64,000 bases of DNA from Rubrivivax gelatinosus IL144 (GTDB taxonomy: Bacteria > Pseudomonadota > Gammaproteobacteria > Burkholderiales > Burkholderiaceae_C), in contig NC_017075.1 in the NCBI RefSeq assembly GCF_000284255.1, forward strand, positions 4,340,001 through 4,404,000. Reading direction: 5' to 3'. Made by a program: the position numbers and the translations under genes. The notes under the pieces were generated by a model. The model had not been told where the DNA came from. It saw only the letters and a list, made by a program, of their open reading frames with translations, and ran no database searches. Shown here piece after piece: positions 1 through 7,395 of this stretch (the first letter of the stretch is position 1; each line of letters starts with the position of its first letter).

Positions 1-65
1 CTGTCGCTCGAATGGACCTCACCTGCTTCCTGATCCCGCGCCTGGTGCGCGCCCCGCGCCGATGA
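1..65 (+). CDS. C-terminal end of an unidentified protein (partial)
   Basis: The frame whose codons begin at base 3 stays open from the window edge and stops at 63-65. Its TGA overlaps the ATG of the next gene (ATGA), the usual sign of translational coupling in this island. Only about 20 residues are visible, ending LVRAPRR, too few to identify a family. The position ahead of the DUF447 gene suggests another H4MPT-island protein, but that is inference. Another frame is also open into the DUF447 gene, so the assignment is tentative. Confidence 0.4.
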   Translation, partial: VARMDLTCFLIPRLVRAPRR

Positions 66-640
66 GCACCGAAGCCATCTTCGAAACCGTGGTCACGACG
101 GTCGACCCCGAGGGCCGGCCGCACGTCGCGCCGATGGGCGTGCGTTACCGCGACGGCCGCGTCGTGCTGATGCCCTTCAGGCCGTCGGCGACGCTGGACA
201 ACATCCTCGCGACCCGCTGCGCGGTGCTGAACCTCGTCGCCGACGTGCGCGTCTTCGCCGGCTGCGTGACCGGCCGGCACGACTGGCCGCTGGAGCGCGC
301 GCAGCGCATCCGCGGGCTGCGCCTGGCCGCCGCGCTGCGCCACGTCGAGCTGCGCCTGGACGAACTCGCCGACGACGCCGAACGGCCGATGCTGACGCTG
401 ACGCCGCTGCACGAGGCGACGCACGCACCTTTCGTCGGCTTCAACCGCGCGCAGGCGGCGGTCGTCGAAGCCGCGGTGCTGGTCAGCCGGCTGTTCATGC
501 TGGCGCCCGAGAAAGTGGACACCGAGATGCGTTACCTGCAGATCGCGATCGACAAGACCGCCGGGCCGGCCGAACGGGAGGCCTGGAGCTGGCTGCTCGA
601 CGCCGTCGGCGCCTGGCGCACCCGCACGGAGGCGGCGTGA
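62..640 (+). CDS. DUF447 family protein of the H4MPT/methanofuran island
   Basis: This 192-residue protein starts FETVVTTVDPEGRPHVAPMG, the split-barrel, flavin-reductase-like N-terminus typical of DUF447. It has a helical C-terminal half and no signal peptide, so it should be cytoplasmic. DUF447 proteins recur in archaeal and bacterial clusters for methanopterin- or methanofuran-dependent C1 transfer, and a role in making or modifying these cofactors is usually assumed rather than shown. The start codon overlaps the stop of the upstream frame, and its own stop overlaps the start of the mfnB-like gene. That supports an operon and the chosen start. The exact reaction is unknown. Confidence 0.8.
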   Translation: MSTEAIFETVVTTVDPEGRPHVAPMGVRYRDGRVVLMPFRPSATLDNILATRCAVLNLVADVRVFAGCVTGRHDWPLERAQRIRGLRLAAALRHVELRLDELADDAERPMLTLTPLHEATHAPFVGFNRAQAAVVEAAVLVSRLFMLAPEKVDTEMRYLQIAIDKTAGPAEREAWSWLLDAVGAWRTRTEAA

Positions 641-1335
641 TGAAAATGCTCGTCAGCGTGCGCGACCCGCACGAAGCTCTGGCCGCCGCCGCCGCCGGCG
701 CCGACTTCATCGACTGCAAGGACCCGTCCGCCGGAGCGCTGGGCGCGCTGCCGACGGCCACCGTCGCGGCCATCGTGCGCCTGCTGGCCTGCGGCTTCGG
801 CGGCCCGACCAGCGCGACGATCGGCGACGTCGCCGCCGACGAAGACCCCGCCGCGCTGCTGGCGCGGGTCGCGGCGATGGCCGCCACCGGCGTCTGTTTC
901 GTCAAGGTCGGCATCGAGCCCGGGCCGCTGGCCGCGGCGCGGCTGCGTGCGCTGGCCGGCTGCGGCCACACCGTCGTGCCGGTCTTCGTCGCCGACCGCG
1001 GGCTGGACATGGCGCTCGTGGCGCTGGCGCTGGAACTGCGATTCCGGGCGCTGATGATCGACACCGCCGACAAGAACGCCGGCTCGCTGTTCGACCTCGT
1101 GCCGCCGGCCGCGCTGGCGGCCTTCGTCGAGGCGGCGCGCGCAGCCGGCGTGCCGGTCGGCCTGGCCGGCGCCCTGCGCACGCCCGATCTGCCGCGGCTG
1201 GCCGCGCTGGCGCCGCATTTCGCCGGCTTCCGCAGCGCCGTCTGCAGCAGCGGCCGCGCCGGCACGCTGGAGCCGGCGCGGGTGCGTGCGCTGGCCCAGG
1301 CGCTGGCCCAGCCGGCCGTCGCCGCAGCGGCCTGA
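640..1335 (+). CDS. mfnB: (5-formylfuran-3-yl)methyl phosphate synthase (MfnB, DUF556)
   Basis: The 231-residue TIM-barrel protein opens MKMLVSVRDPHEA and contains DFIDCKDP and, near residue 88, CFVKVG, both characteristic of MfnB. Known family members condense two glyceraldehyde-3-phosphate molecules into the furan phosphate that founds methanofuran. I place the start at ATG 640, which overlaps the preceding stop (ATGA) and has GGAGG about 8 nt upstream. A GTG at 637 is possible but adds only one residue. With the mfnE-, mfnF- and mfnD-like genes just downstream on the other strand, it supports local synthesis of a bacterial methylofuran for the Fhc complex. Confidence 0.88.
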   Translation: MKMLVSVRDPHEALAAAAAGADFIDCKDPSAGALGALPTATVAAIVRLLACGFGGPTSATIGDVAADEDPAALLARVAAMAATGVCFVKVGIEPGPLAAARLRALAGCGHTVVPVFVADRGLDMALVALALELRFRALMIDTADKNAGSLFDLVPPAALAAFVEAARAAGVPVGLAGALRTPDLPRLAALAPHFAGFRSAVCSSGRAGTLEPARVRALAQALAQPAVAAAA

Positions 1336-1935
1336 TCAGGCGCCGACGGCGCGCCCTTCGCCGAGCAGCAGCGCGCGCATCCGGCCGAGTTCGGCACGGT
1401 GCACGACGTCGATCGGGAAGGCCGCGTCGCGCGCGATGCCGGCGAACAGGCCGTCGAGCACGCCGCGCTGGCCCAGCTCGGCCAGCGTCGCAGTGGGATC
1501 GACGCTGCAGGACTTCACGACGACCAGGCGCTCGGCGTTGAGCCGGCGCGCCAGGTCCAGCGCCAGGCTGTCGGAGCTCATCTCCCAGCTCGTCTGCGCG
1601 CTCGGCGCGTCGCGCATCGACTCCATCGGCAGCCACAGCGCCGTCTGGCCGGCGTGCAGCACGGCGCGGATCTGCTCCTGGCTGCCGGCCAGCCGCAGCC
1701 GCGGCTGCAGCGACTGCGCGAGGTAGGCGGTCTGGGCCATCGCCAGCACCGCCATGTTGTGCGCCGCGAGGTCGTCGAAACGCCAGCGCGCCTGGGCATG
1801 GCGCACCTGGTCGGCGAAGCCGCCGCCGCCGCAGACCAGCGTCACGCGGCCGCCGCCCAGCTGCACCAGCAGGTCCAGCCAGGCCGGGAACAGCGCGTCC
1901 TCGCTGACGCTGCCGCCGATCTTCACGACCCACAT
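1336..1935 (-). CDS. Amino acid kinase family protein, MfnE-like
   Basis: This 199-residue protein begins MWVVKIGGSV, the phosphate-binding start of the aspartokinase/uridylate kinase fold, followed by a glycine-rich LVCGGGGFAD loop. A later VVVKSCSVDPTATL segment lies where the nucleotide is normally bound. In archaea MfnE phosphorylates the aminomethylfuran phosphate intermediate to its diphosphate, and bacterial homologues sit in H4MPT islands as here. The start overlaps the end of the mfnF-like gene by 13 nt, and the stop abuts the converging mfnB stop with no gap. Family placement is firm. The substrate is inferred from context. Confidence 0.8.
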   Translation of the reverse strand: MWVVKIGGSVSEDALFPAWLDLLVQLGGGRVTLVCGGGGFADQVRHAQARWRFDDLAAHNMAVLAMAQTAYLAQSLQPRLRLAGSQEQIRAVLHAGQTALWLPMESMRDAPSAQTSWEMSSDSLALDLARRLNAERLVVVKSCSVDPTATLAELGQRGVLDGLFAGIARDAAFPIDVVHRAELGRMRALLLGEGRAVGA

Positions 1936-2987
1936 CGGCCGGCCTCCCGCTCGTACAGCGCCGCCACCGCGACGGCAGGCGCCGCGACCTGGGCCCAGGC
2001 CGCGGCCCCCGGCGCCGCGCGTGCCGCCATCGCGGCCACCGCGCCGACGTAGGACAGCACACGCCAGCCCGGCGGCACGATCTCGGCGACGAGGAAGCTG
2101 CCGCAGCCGGCGGCCACCGCGACGGCGTCGCGCGGCAGGCCCTGGGCCGCGGCCACGCGCGCGAGCTGGCCGCGCAGCTCGGCCGCCTGCTCGGCGCGCC
2201 AGGCGCGGGCGAACTCGTCCCACTCGGCGTCCGACGCGTCGCGCGCGTCCAGGCCGATCATGCGTGCCAGCCGCGCGCGGCTGCCGGCCGTGTCCTTGGC
2301 GCCGCCGTCGGCGGCCGGGTACTGGTCGTGCGCCGGGTCGAGTTCGCCGCTCAGGCGGTAGAGGTCGGCCGTCGTGGCGAAGAATTCGTTCATCACGTTC
2401 AGCGGCCGGCCGCGCCAGGGGATGCGCCGCGCCAGCGCGCACAGCGGCGTGCGCACGACGCCGTGGTAGACGAGCTCGCCGCTGGCCAGGCGGTCGACGT
2501 CGCGCCGGCTCGGGCCGAGCACACGGCCGCCGCCGAAGGCGATGAAGTCGGTCGTGGTGCTGCCGACGTCGACCAGCAGCCCGGCCTCGGGCGCCAGCGC
2601 GGCGGCGGCGTGGCGCGCGGTGGCCAGCCAGTTGGCCGAGGCCACGGCCTCCCAGCGCGGGCCGCATTCGGCGGCCGTGCACCAGCCGTCGCCGGCGAAG
2701 AAACGCGGCGCCGGCAGGCGTTCGGCCAGGCGCGCGGCGATGCGCGCGACGCCGTCCTCGCGGTGGGCGAAGCAGTCGGCCATCTCGCCGGTCATCGTCA
2801 CCGCGTGCGCGGCGTGCGCGAAGTCGGGCCAGCGCTCCAGCGCGGCGTCGAGCACGCGGTCGAGCTTGTCCAGCCCATGCCACAGCGGGCAAGGCCACTG
2901 CACGACGTCGACGACCGCGCCGCCCTCGCAGCGTGCGGCCTTGACGTGCGCGCCGCCGACGTCCCAGCCGATCACCGCCTCAGGCAT
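1923..2987 (-). CDS. H4MPT-linked C1 transfer pathway protein, MfnF-like (hydantoinase/ASKHA fold)
   Basis: This 354-residue protein begins with a phosphate-1 loop, VIGWDVGGAHVKA, and has a second, GLLVDVGSTTTDFIAF, near residue 135. A typical ending region contains VAAGCGSFLVAEIVPPGW. These mark the one-carbon-pathway branch of the hydantoinase/actin-like family. The archaeal counterpart MfnF joins the furan and tyramine halves of methanofuran. The gene overlaps the upstream ATP-grasp gene by 8 nt and the downstream kinase gene by 13 nt, so the three minus-strand genes form one unit. A role in furan cofactor assembly is inferred from family and neighbours. Confidence 0.82.
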   Translation of the reverse strand: MPEAVIGWDVGGAHVKAARCEGGAVVDVVQWPCPLWHGLDKLDRVLDAALERWPDFAHAAHAVTMTGEMADCFAHREDGVARIAARLAERLPAPRFFAGDGWCTAAECGPRWEAVASANWLATARHAAAALAPEAGLLVDVGSTTTDFIAFGGGRVLGPSRRDVDRLASGELVYHGVVRTPLCALARRIPWRGRPLNVMNEFFATTADLYRLSGELDPAHDQYPAADGGAKDTAGSRARLARMIGLDARDASDAEWDEFARAWRAEQAAELRGQLARVAAAQGLPRDAVAVAAGCGSFLVAEIVPPGWRVLSYVGAVAAMAARAAPGAAAWAQVAAPAVAVAALYEREAGRCGS

Positions 2988-3927
2988 GCAGCGTCTCCCG
3001 GCGCGCGGCGACGATGTCGGCCGCCAGGCAGCGCCCCAGGCGCTCGGACAGGCCGACGAAGGCGCAGGTGGTGCGCGGGTTGACCTCGATGGCCACCGGC
3101 CCGCGCGCCGGATGCCAGACGAAGTCGACGCCGGCGAAACCCGCGAGCCCGGGGATCGCCGCCGCCACGCGCCCGGCGAGCGTCGCCAGCGTGGCGCGTC
3201 TCGGATCGTTCGGCGACACGCAGTCCAGGTCGACGCCGTCGTAGCGCAGCAGGCCGTCGCCGTCGACGGCGATGCGCTGGCGGTTCACCGACAGCAGCTC
3301 GGCATGTCCGGCACGCGCCAGCAGCGACAGGCTCATCGGCTCGCCGTCGACCCAGGGCTCCAGCCAGGCGGCGGCGCCGACGTTCTCGCGCCGACGCGCG
3401 TCGGCGGCGGCGGCACCGCGGCTGGTCCAGACCTGGGTCGCCACCGCGCCGGCGCCGTCGTCGGGCTTGACGACCCAGCGTGTCGCTTCGTCGGCCAGAT
3501 CGTGCGGCGTCGCGATGCCGTGCGCGCGCAGCCGCGCCAGCGTCGCGCCCTTGCTCGAGGCCAGCGCGATCGCCGCCGCGTCGCAGCCCAGCCAGCGCGA
3601 GCGGCCGACCGCCGCCTGCATCGCCGCCAGCAGGCCGTCGGATTCGGGCGCCACGGCCCAGACCAGGTCGTGGCGAGCCGCCTGGCGCGCGACGAAGACC
3701 TCGGGCGCTTCGCCCGGCGCGGCGCAGACGGCCTGGGTGCCGGCGGGCACCGGGCCGGCGGCGGCGCAGGTCGCCACCGTCACCGGGCCGAGGCGGGCAC
3801 GCAGCAGGTCGCGCGCCATCGCGTCGCGCATCGCCTGGCCCAGCGGCATCAGCGTCGTGCTGGCGGCCGGGTCGCCGTCGACCAGGCCGCCGCCGCTGAG
3901 ATACTCGTAAACGAACACGCGCGTCAT
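2980..3927 (-). CDS. ATP-grasp ligase of the H4MPT island, MfnD-like
   Basis: The 315-residue protein begins MTRVFVYEYLSGGG, a start typical of ATP-grasp enzymes of methylotrophic H4MPT islands. It carries a WVVKPDDGAGA nucleotide loop and an AIEVNPRTT metal-binding segment near the C-terminus. Archaeal MfnD ligates glutamate to tyramine. The bacterial methylofuran is reported to use tyrosine and a polyglutamate chain, so this ligase may act on a related substrate. The ATG at 3927 is preceded by AAGGGGG, which decides the start against longer frames. The gene is divergent from the HisA-like gene with only 33 bp between them, so promoters must overlap there. Confidence 0.8.
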   Translation of the reverse strand: MTRVFVYEYLSGGGLVDGDPAASTTLMPLGQAMRDAMARDLLRARLGPVTVATCAAAGPVPAGTQAVCAAPGEAPEVFVARQAARHDLVWAVAPESDGLLAAMQAAVGRSRWLGCDAAAIALASSKGATLARLRAHGIATPHDLADEATRWVVKPDDGAGAVATQVWTSRGAAAADARRRENVGAAAWLEPWVDGEPMSLSLLARAGHAELLSVNRQRIAVDGDGLLRYDGVDLDCVSPNDPRRATLATLAGRVAAAIPGLAGFAGVDFVWHPARGPVAIEVNPRTTCAFVGLSERLGRCLAADIVAARRETLHA

Positions 3928-3960
3928 CGCGCCCCCTTGGTTCTTCTTCGGAGCCCGCCG

Positions 3961-4659
3961 ATGCGGCTGATCCCGGTCGTCGATCTGATGCATGGCGTGG
4001 CCGTGCGCGCCCAGCGCGGCGAGCGCGGCACGTACCGGCCGCTGGTCTCGCGCCTGGTCGACGGCCACGAGCCGGTGGCCGTGGCGCGCGCGCTGTGCCG
4101 GGCCTGCGCCTCGGCCACGCTGTACGTCGCCGACCTCGACGCGATCGTCGACGGCCGGCCGCAAGCCGATGTGCTTGCCGCGCTGCTGGCGGCGCTGCCC
4201 GGCGTCGAACTCTGGCTGGACGCCGGCTTCACCGACGCCACGGCCGCCGCCACGCTGCGTGCGCGGCTCGGCGCCGCGGCGGCGCGTGTGCGGCCGGTGT
4301 TCGGCAGCGAATCGCTGGTCTCGCGCGCGGCGCTGGACGCCTGCTTCCCGACGCCCGAAGCCGGCATCCTGTCGCTGGACCGCCGCGGCGCGCAGCGCCT
4401 GGACGCCGCCGGCGCCTGGGACAGGCCCGAACGCTGGCCGCGCCAGGTCATCGTGATGACGCTGGAGCGGGTCGGCAGCGACGCCGGGCCCGACCTGGAG
4501 ACGATGGCCGTGCTGCGCGCGCGTTCACCCGCGACGCGCTTCATCGGTGCCGGCGGCGTGCGCGACGGCGCCGACCTGCGCCGCGCGCGCGAGGCCGGCG
4601 CCGAGGCCTGGCTGGTCGCGAGCGCGCTGCACGACGGCCGGCTGGCGCCGGAGGCGTAG
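3961..4659 (+). CDS. HisA/HisF-related TIM-barrel protein of the H4MPT island
   Basis: The 232-residue protein opens MRLIPVVDLMHGVAVRA, the HisA-type phosphate-barrel start. It has a conserved VADLDAI strand and a late FIGAGGVRDGADL phosphate-binding loop, so it is a (beta-alpha)8 protein of the ProFAR-isomerase superfamily. It is not expected to be the histidine enzyme because it lies alone in the cofactor island. Homologues are common in methylotroph C1 clusters without a proven reaction. The start ATG at 3961 follows a GGAG at 3949-3952. A 281-bp gap with a strong palindrome separates it from fhcB. Confidence 0.75.
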   Translation: MRLIPVVDLMHGVAVRAQRGERGTYRPLVSRLVDGHEPVAVARALCRACASATLYVADLDAIVDGRPQADVLAALLAALPGVELWLDAGFTDATAAATLRARLGAAAARVRPVFGSESLVSRAALDACFPTPEAGILSLDRRGAQRLDAAGAWDRPERWPRQVIVMTLERVGSDAGPDLETMAVLRARSPATRFIGAGGVRDGADLRRAREAGAEAWLVASALHDGRLAPEA

Positions 4660-4850
4660 GCAAGGGGGCGCGGTCTCGGCATGAGCGCCGCGCGTTCACG
4701 TTTCGTGCCACGAACGGTGGCCGTGCCGCGCTGAGGCGGCCGGCAGGCCGCGCCGGGCCGCCGGCGGCGCGCTTCCGAGCCCGCCGCTCGGCGTTTACCC
4801 CGAGAGCCGGGACGACGTTTTGCCCGCGGTCCGGGTGGCCCGGCGACACG

Positions 4851-4877
4851 AAAAGCGCGACACAGTGTTGCGCTTTT
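4851..4877. promoter_or_regulatory. 13-bp interrupted palindrome upstream of fhcB
   Basis: AAAAGCGCGACAC (4851-4863) faces GTGTTGCGCTTTT (4865-4877) across a single base, with 12 of 13 positions complementary. It stands 63 bp before the fhcB start in an otherwise feature-poor 281-bp gap (4660-4940). The symmetry and position fit an operator for a dimeric regulator of the fhc operon. It has no T-run, so a terminator for the HisA-like gene is less likely. Confidence 0.5.
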
Positions 4878-4940
4878 GGCCGCTCGCGGGCCGCCTGCGC
4901 AGGGACGGTGCGGTGGCACATGTGTTGCGTTAAGCCCGCC

Positions 4941-6218
4941 ATGAGCGAGCTCGCCGCGGCCCCGTCCGCGTGGACCTGTCCTTTCTGCCCGCTGGCCTGC
5001 GACCACCTCGGCGTGCGTGTCGGCAGCGGCGACGAGCCGCTGGCGCTGGCCGGCGAGCGCTGCCCCCGTGCCGAGGCGCGGCTGGCGCGTTTCGCCAGCC
5101 GTCCGGCCGAGGCCCGCGCCGAGATCGACGGCCGCCCGGCCACCGACGACGCAGCACTCGGCGCCGCCGCCGCGATCCTGGCCGGCGCGGCGCAGCCGCT
5201 GTTCGCCGGCCTGGGCACCGACGTCGCCGGCGCCCGGGCGCTCTACCCGCTGGCCTGCGCCACCGGCGCGATCAGCGACGCCGCCGGCGGCGAAGCCTTG
5301 TTCGCCGGCCTGCGTGCGCTGCAGGACCGCGGCCAGTTCACGACGACGCTGGGCGAGGTGCGCACGCGCGCCGACCTGATCGTCTTCGTCGGCGGCGTGC
5401 CGGCCGATCTGGCCCCGCTGACCGCCTGGCGCTGCGGCCTGGGCGACGCCGACGGCCCGCGCCGCCACGCCGTCGCCCTGGCAGCCCCCGGCGGCGACGA
5501 CGCGGCGCTGGCCGGCTGGGCCTCGGACACGGTGACGGTCGAGATGCTGCCGGCCGCGCCGGGCGACGACCTCGCGGCGACGCTGCAGCGCCTGCTGAGC
5601 CTGGTGCCGCGCCCGCAGGCCGACGACGGCAGCGCGCTCGCGGCGCTGGCCGCGCGGCTGCGCGCGGCGCACTACGCGGTCTTCGTCGGCGCCCCGGCAC
5701 GCCTGGGGCCCCAGGCGGCGCTGGCCGTCGAGTCGGTGCATGCCACGGTCGGCCACCTGAACCGCACGACCCGCGCCGCGGCGCTGTGGATCGGCGGCGG
5801 CGACGGCGCCGCGACCGCCAGCCAGGTCTTCACCTGGCTCTCGGGCCTGCCGCTGCGCACCCGTGCCAGCACGCTGGGGCTGGAGCACGAACCCTTCCTC
5901 TACGCCACCGACCGCCTGCTGGCCGACGGCGCCGTCGACGCGCTGCTCTGGGTCTCCAGCTTCGACCCCGATGCCGCGCCCCCGGCCAGCGATCTGCCGA
6001 TGGTCGTGCTCGGCCACCCCGCCCAGGCCACCGCCTGCCGCCGCCCCGGCACGGTCTTCATCCCCGTCACCACACCCGGCATCGGCCACGACGGCCATCT
6101 CTTCCGCACCGACGGCACGGTGCTGATGCCGCTGCATGCGGTGCGCCCCGAAACCCTGCCCTCGGTCGCCCAGGTGGCGCAGGCGCTGCTGCAGGCGGTG
6201 CTGGAGGCTCGGCCATGA
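4941..6218 (+). CDS. fhcB: Formyltransferase/hydrolase complex subunit B (formylmethanofuran dehydrogenase subunit B family)
   Basis: The 425-residue protein matches the FwdB/FhcB family. Its N-terminal WTCPFCPLACDH is a CxxCxxxC motif at residues 13, 16 and 20, with another cysteine at 41. Conserved segments such as FIPVTTPGIGHDGHLFRTDG lie near the end. In bacteria FhcB is the non-redox scaffold of the FhcABCD complex that converts formyl-H4MPT to formate and H4MPT via methylofuran. The ATG at 4941 is the first suited to this start. fhcA usually overlaps fhcB, but here the next gene begins 1177 bp later, after a repeat array. Retention of four cysteines is notable because the bacterial complex is thought to lack redox centres. 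Confidence 0.85.
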   Translation: MSELAAAPSAWTCPFCPLACDHLGVRVGSGDEPLALAGERCPRAEARLARFASRPAEARAEIDGRPATDDAALGAAAAILAGAAQPLFAGLGTDVAGARALYPLACATGAISDAAGGEALFAGLRALQDRGQFTTTLGEVRTRADLIVFVGGVPADLAPLTAWRCGLGDADGPRRHAVALAAPGGDDAALAGWASDTVTVEMLPAAPGDDLAATLQRLLSLVPRPQADDGSALAALAARLRAAHYAVFVGAPARLGPQAALAVESVHATVGHLNRTTRAAALWIGGGDGAATASQVFTWLSGLPLRTRASTLGLEHEPFLYATDRLLADGAVDALLWVSSFDPDAAPPASDLPMVVLGHPAQATACRRPGTVFIPVTTPGIGHDGHLFRTDGTVLMPLHAVRPETLPSVAQVAQALLQAVLEARP

Positions 6219-6282
6219 GGCGTGTAGCTGTGCACGCGTTCCCGCAGCGGCGCGAGAGCCGGGGGGTGGGGCGTATCCCTCC

Positions 6283-6335
6283 GCTCATGTCCCCCGGCGC
6301 CGGCCTGCGGCCGTCGCCTCCTCCTAATACTTCGC
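6283..6335 (-). repeat. Hairpin repeat element, inverted copy 1
   Basis: Read on the minus strand, a flank close to GTGAAGTATTAGGAGGA (here GCGAAG...) is followed by GGCGACGGCC, loop GCA, GGCCGGCGCC (9 of 10 pairs), then GGGGGACATGAGC. The stem sequence differs completely from the forward copies while pairing is kept. Confidence 0.75.
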
Positions 6336-6434
6336 TGCGGGACACGCCCCACCCCCCGGCTCCCCAACGGCACAGGCACACCACGGGTGGCACGCCACCT
6401 CGGTGGCAGCCGCGGGCGTCGGGTGGCCGGTGGA

Positions 6435-6484
6435 GTGAAGTATCAGGAGGAGGCCCGGCTTGCCGGGCCGGGGGACATGAACGG
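6435..6484 (+). repeat. Hairpin repeat element, forward copy 1
   Basis: Flank GTGAAGTATCAGGAGGA is followed by stem GGCCCGGC (6452-6459), loop TT, stem GCCGGGCC (6462-6469) and flank GGGGGACATGAACG. It forms an 8-bp perfect stem. Confidence 0.8.
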
Positions 6485-6686
6485 AACCGGCCACCCGGCG
6501 ACCGCGGCTCGCTGCGGCTGAAGCACGCCGGCCGTCACACGCCTCCCAAGCTCACGAAGGAAACGTTGGGGCACGTCCGCGAGCAGCAGCGCAAGAGCCG
6601 GCCGCCGGGGCGTGTCCGAACCGCTCGTGGCACACCACGCGCACACCACCACGGGTGGCTGCCGCGGGCGTCGGGTGGCCGGTGGA

Positions 6687-6736
6687 GTGAAGTATTAGGA
6701 GGAGGCCCGGCCTGCCGGGCCGGGGGACATGAACGG
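6687..6736 (+). repeat. Hairpin repeat element, forward copy 2
   Basis: This is the same core, 252 bp after copy 1, with flank GTGAAGTATTAGGAGGA and a CT loop between the two 8-base stem arms. The downstream flank is identical. Confidence 0.8.
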
Positions 6737-6938
6737 AACCGGCCACCCGGCGACCGTGGCTCGCTGCTGCTGAAGCACGCCGGCCGTCGCACGCCTCCCA
6801 AGCTCACGAAGGAAACGTTGGGGCACGTCCGCGAGCAGCAGCGCAAGAGCCGGACGTCGGGGCGTGTCCGAACCGCTCGTGGCACACCACGCGCACACCA
6901 CCACGGGTGGCTGCCGCGGGCGTCGGGTGGCTGGTGGA

Positions 6939-6988
6939 GTGAAGTATTAGGAGGAGGCCCGGCCTGCCGGGCCGGGGGACATGAACGG
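6939..6988 (+). repeat. Hairpin repeat element, forward copy 3
   Basis: The core is identical to copy 2 and lies 252 bp after it. The sequence just ahead of it differs by one base (GGTGGCTGG instead of GGTGGCCGG). Confidence 0.8.
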
Positions 6989-7124
6989 AACCGGCCACCC
7001 GGCGACCGTGGCTCGCTGCTGCTGAAGCACGCCGGCCGTCGCACGCCTCCCAAGCTCACGAAGGAAACGTTGGGGCACGTCCGCGAGCAGCAGCGCAAGA
7101 GCCGGCCGCCGGGGCGTGTCCCTG

Positions 7125-7174
7125 CGTTCATGTCCCCCGGGCGGGCTACGCCCGCCCTCCTCCTAATACTTCAC
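7125..7174 (-). repeat. Hairpin repeat element, inverted copy 2
   Basis: On the minus strand, the GTGAAGTATTAGGAGGA flank is followed by GGGCGGGC, loop GTA, GCCCGCCC (8 bp, perfect) and GGGGGACATGAACG. The stem sequence differs from all other copies although the flanks are identical. It lies within the 81-bp piece that lengthens the third repeat unit. Confidence 0.8.
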
Positions 7175-7271
7175 TCCGGGACACGCCCCGACGGCCGTCT
7201 CCGAACCGCTCGTGGCACACCACTCGCACACCACCACCGGTGGCTGCCGCGGGCGTCGGGTGGCCGGTGGA

Positions 7272-7321
7272 GTGAAGTATCAGGAGGAGGCCCGGCCTGC
7301 CGGGCCGGGGGACATGAACGG
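7272..7321 (+). repeat. Hairpin repeat element, forward copy 4
   Basis: Same core as copy 1 with the ATC variant of the flank. The repeat unit then breaks off about 25 bp before the fhcA start. Confidence 0.8.
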
Positions 7322-7395
7322 AACCGGCCACCCGGCGACCGCGGCTCGCTGCGGCGCTCGCACGCACGGCGCGAGCACCCCAACCCCACCCGCCC

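Larger units (their letters stand above)
6283..7370. repeat. Tandem 252-bp repeat array with hairpin elements between fhcB and fhcA
   Basis: A unit marked by GCCGCGGGCGTCGGGTGG recurs at 6409, 6661, 6913 and 7246. The first two spacings are exactly 252 bp. The third is 333 bp because an 81-bp piece containing an inverted copy of the core element has been added. Units differ at only a few positions, which suggests recent duplication. Each contains a roughly 50-nt core with conserved flanks around a hairpin. Further inverted cores lie at 6283-6335 and 7125-7174. No convincing gene is present: since 252 is a multiple of three and stops are rare, open frames across it on both strands are an artefact. 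It fills the whole 6219-7395 gap. Confidence 0.9.

Noticed and set aside
6477..6521. Short reading frame MNGTGHPATAARCG after each hairpin element
   Set aside because: The Shine-Dalgarno-like AGGAGGA is about 24 nt away, the peptide ends after 14 residues, and copies change without protein-level constraint. Kept only as a remark on the element's layout.
6409..7370. Array considered as CRISPR
   Set aside because: Unit of 252 bp with nearly identical whole units, no short repeat with unique spacers of constant size, and no cas genes.
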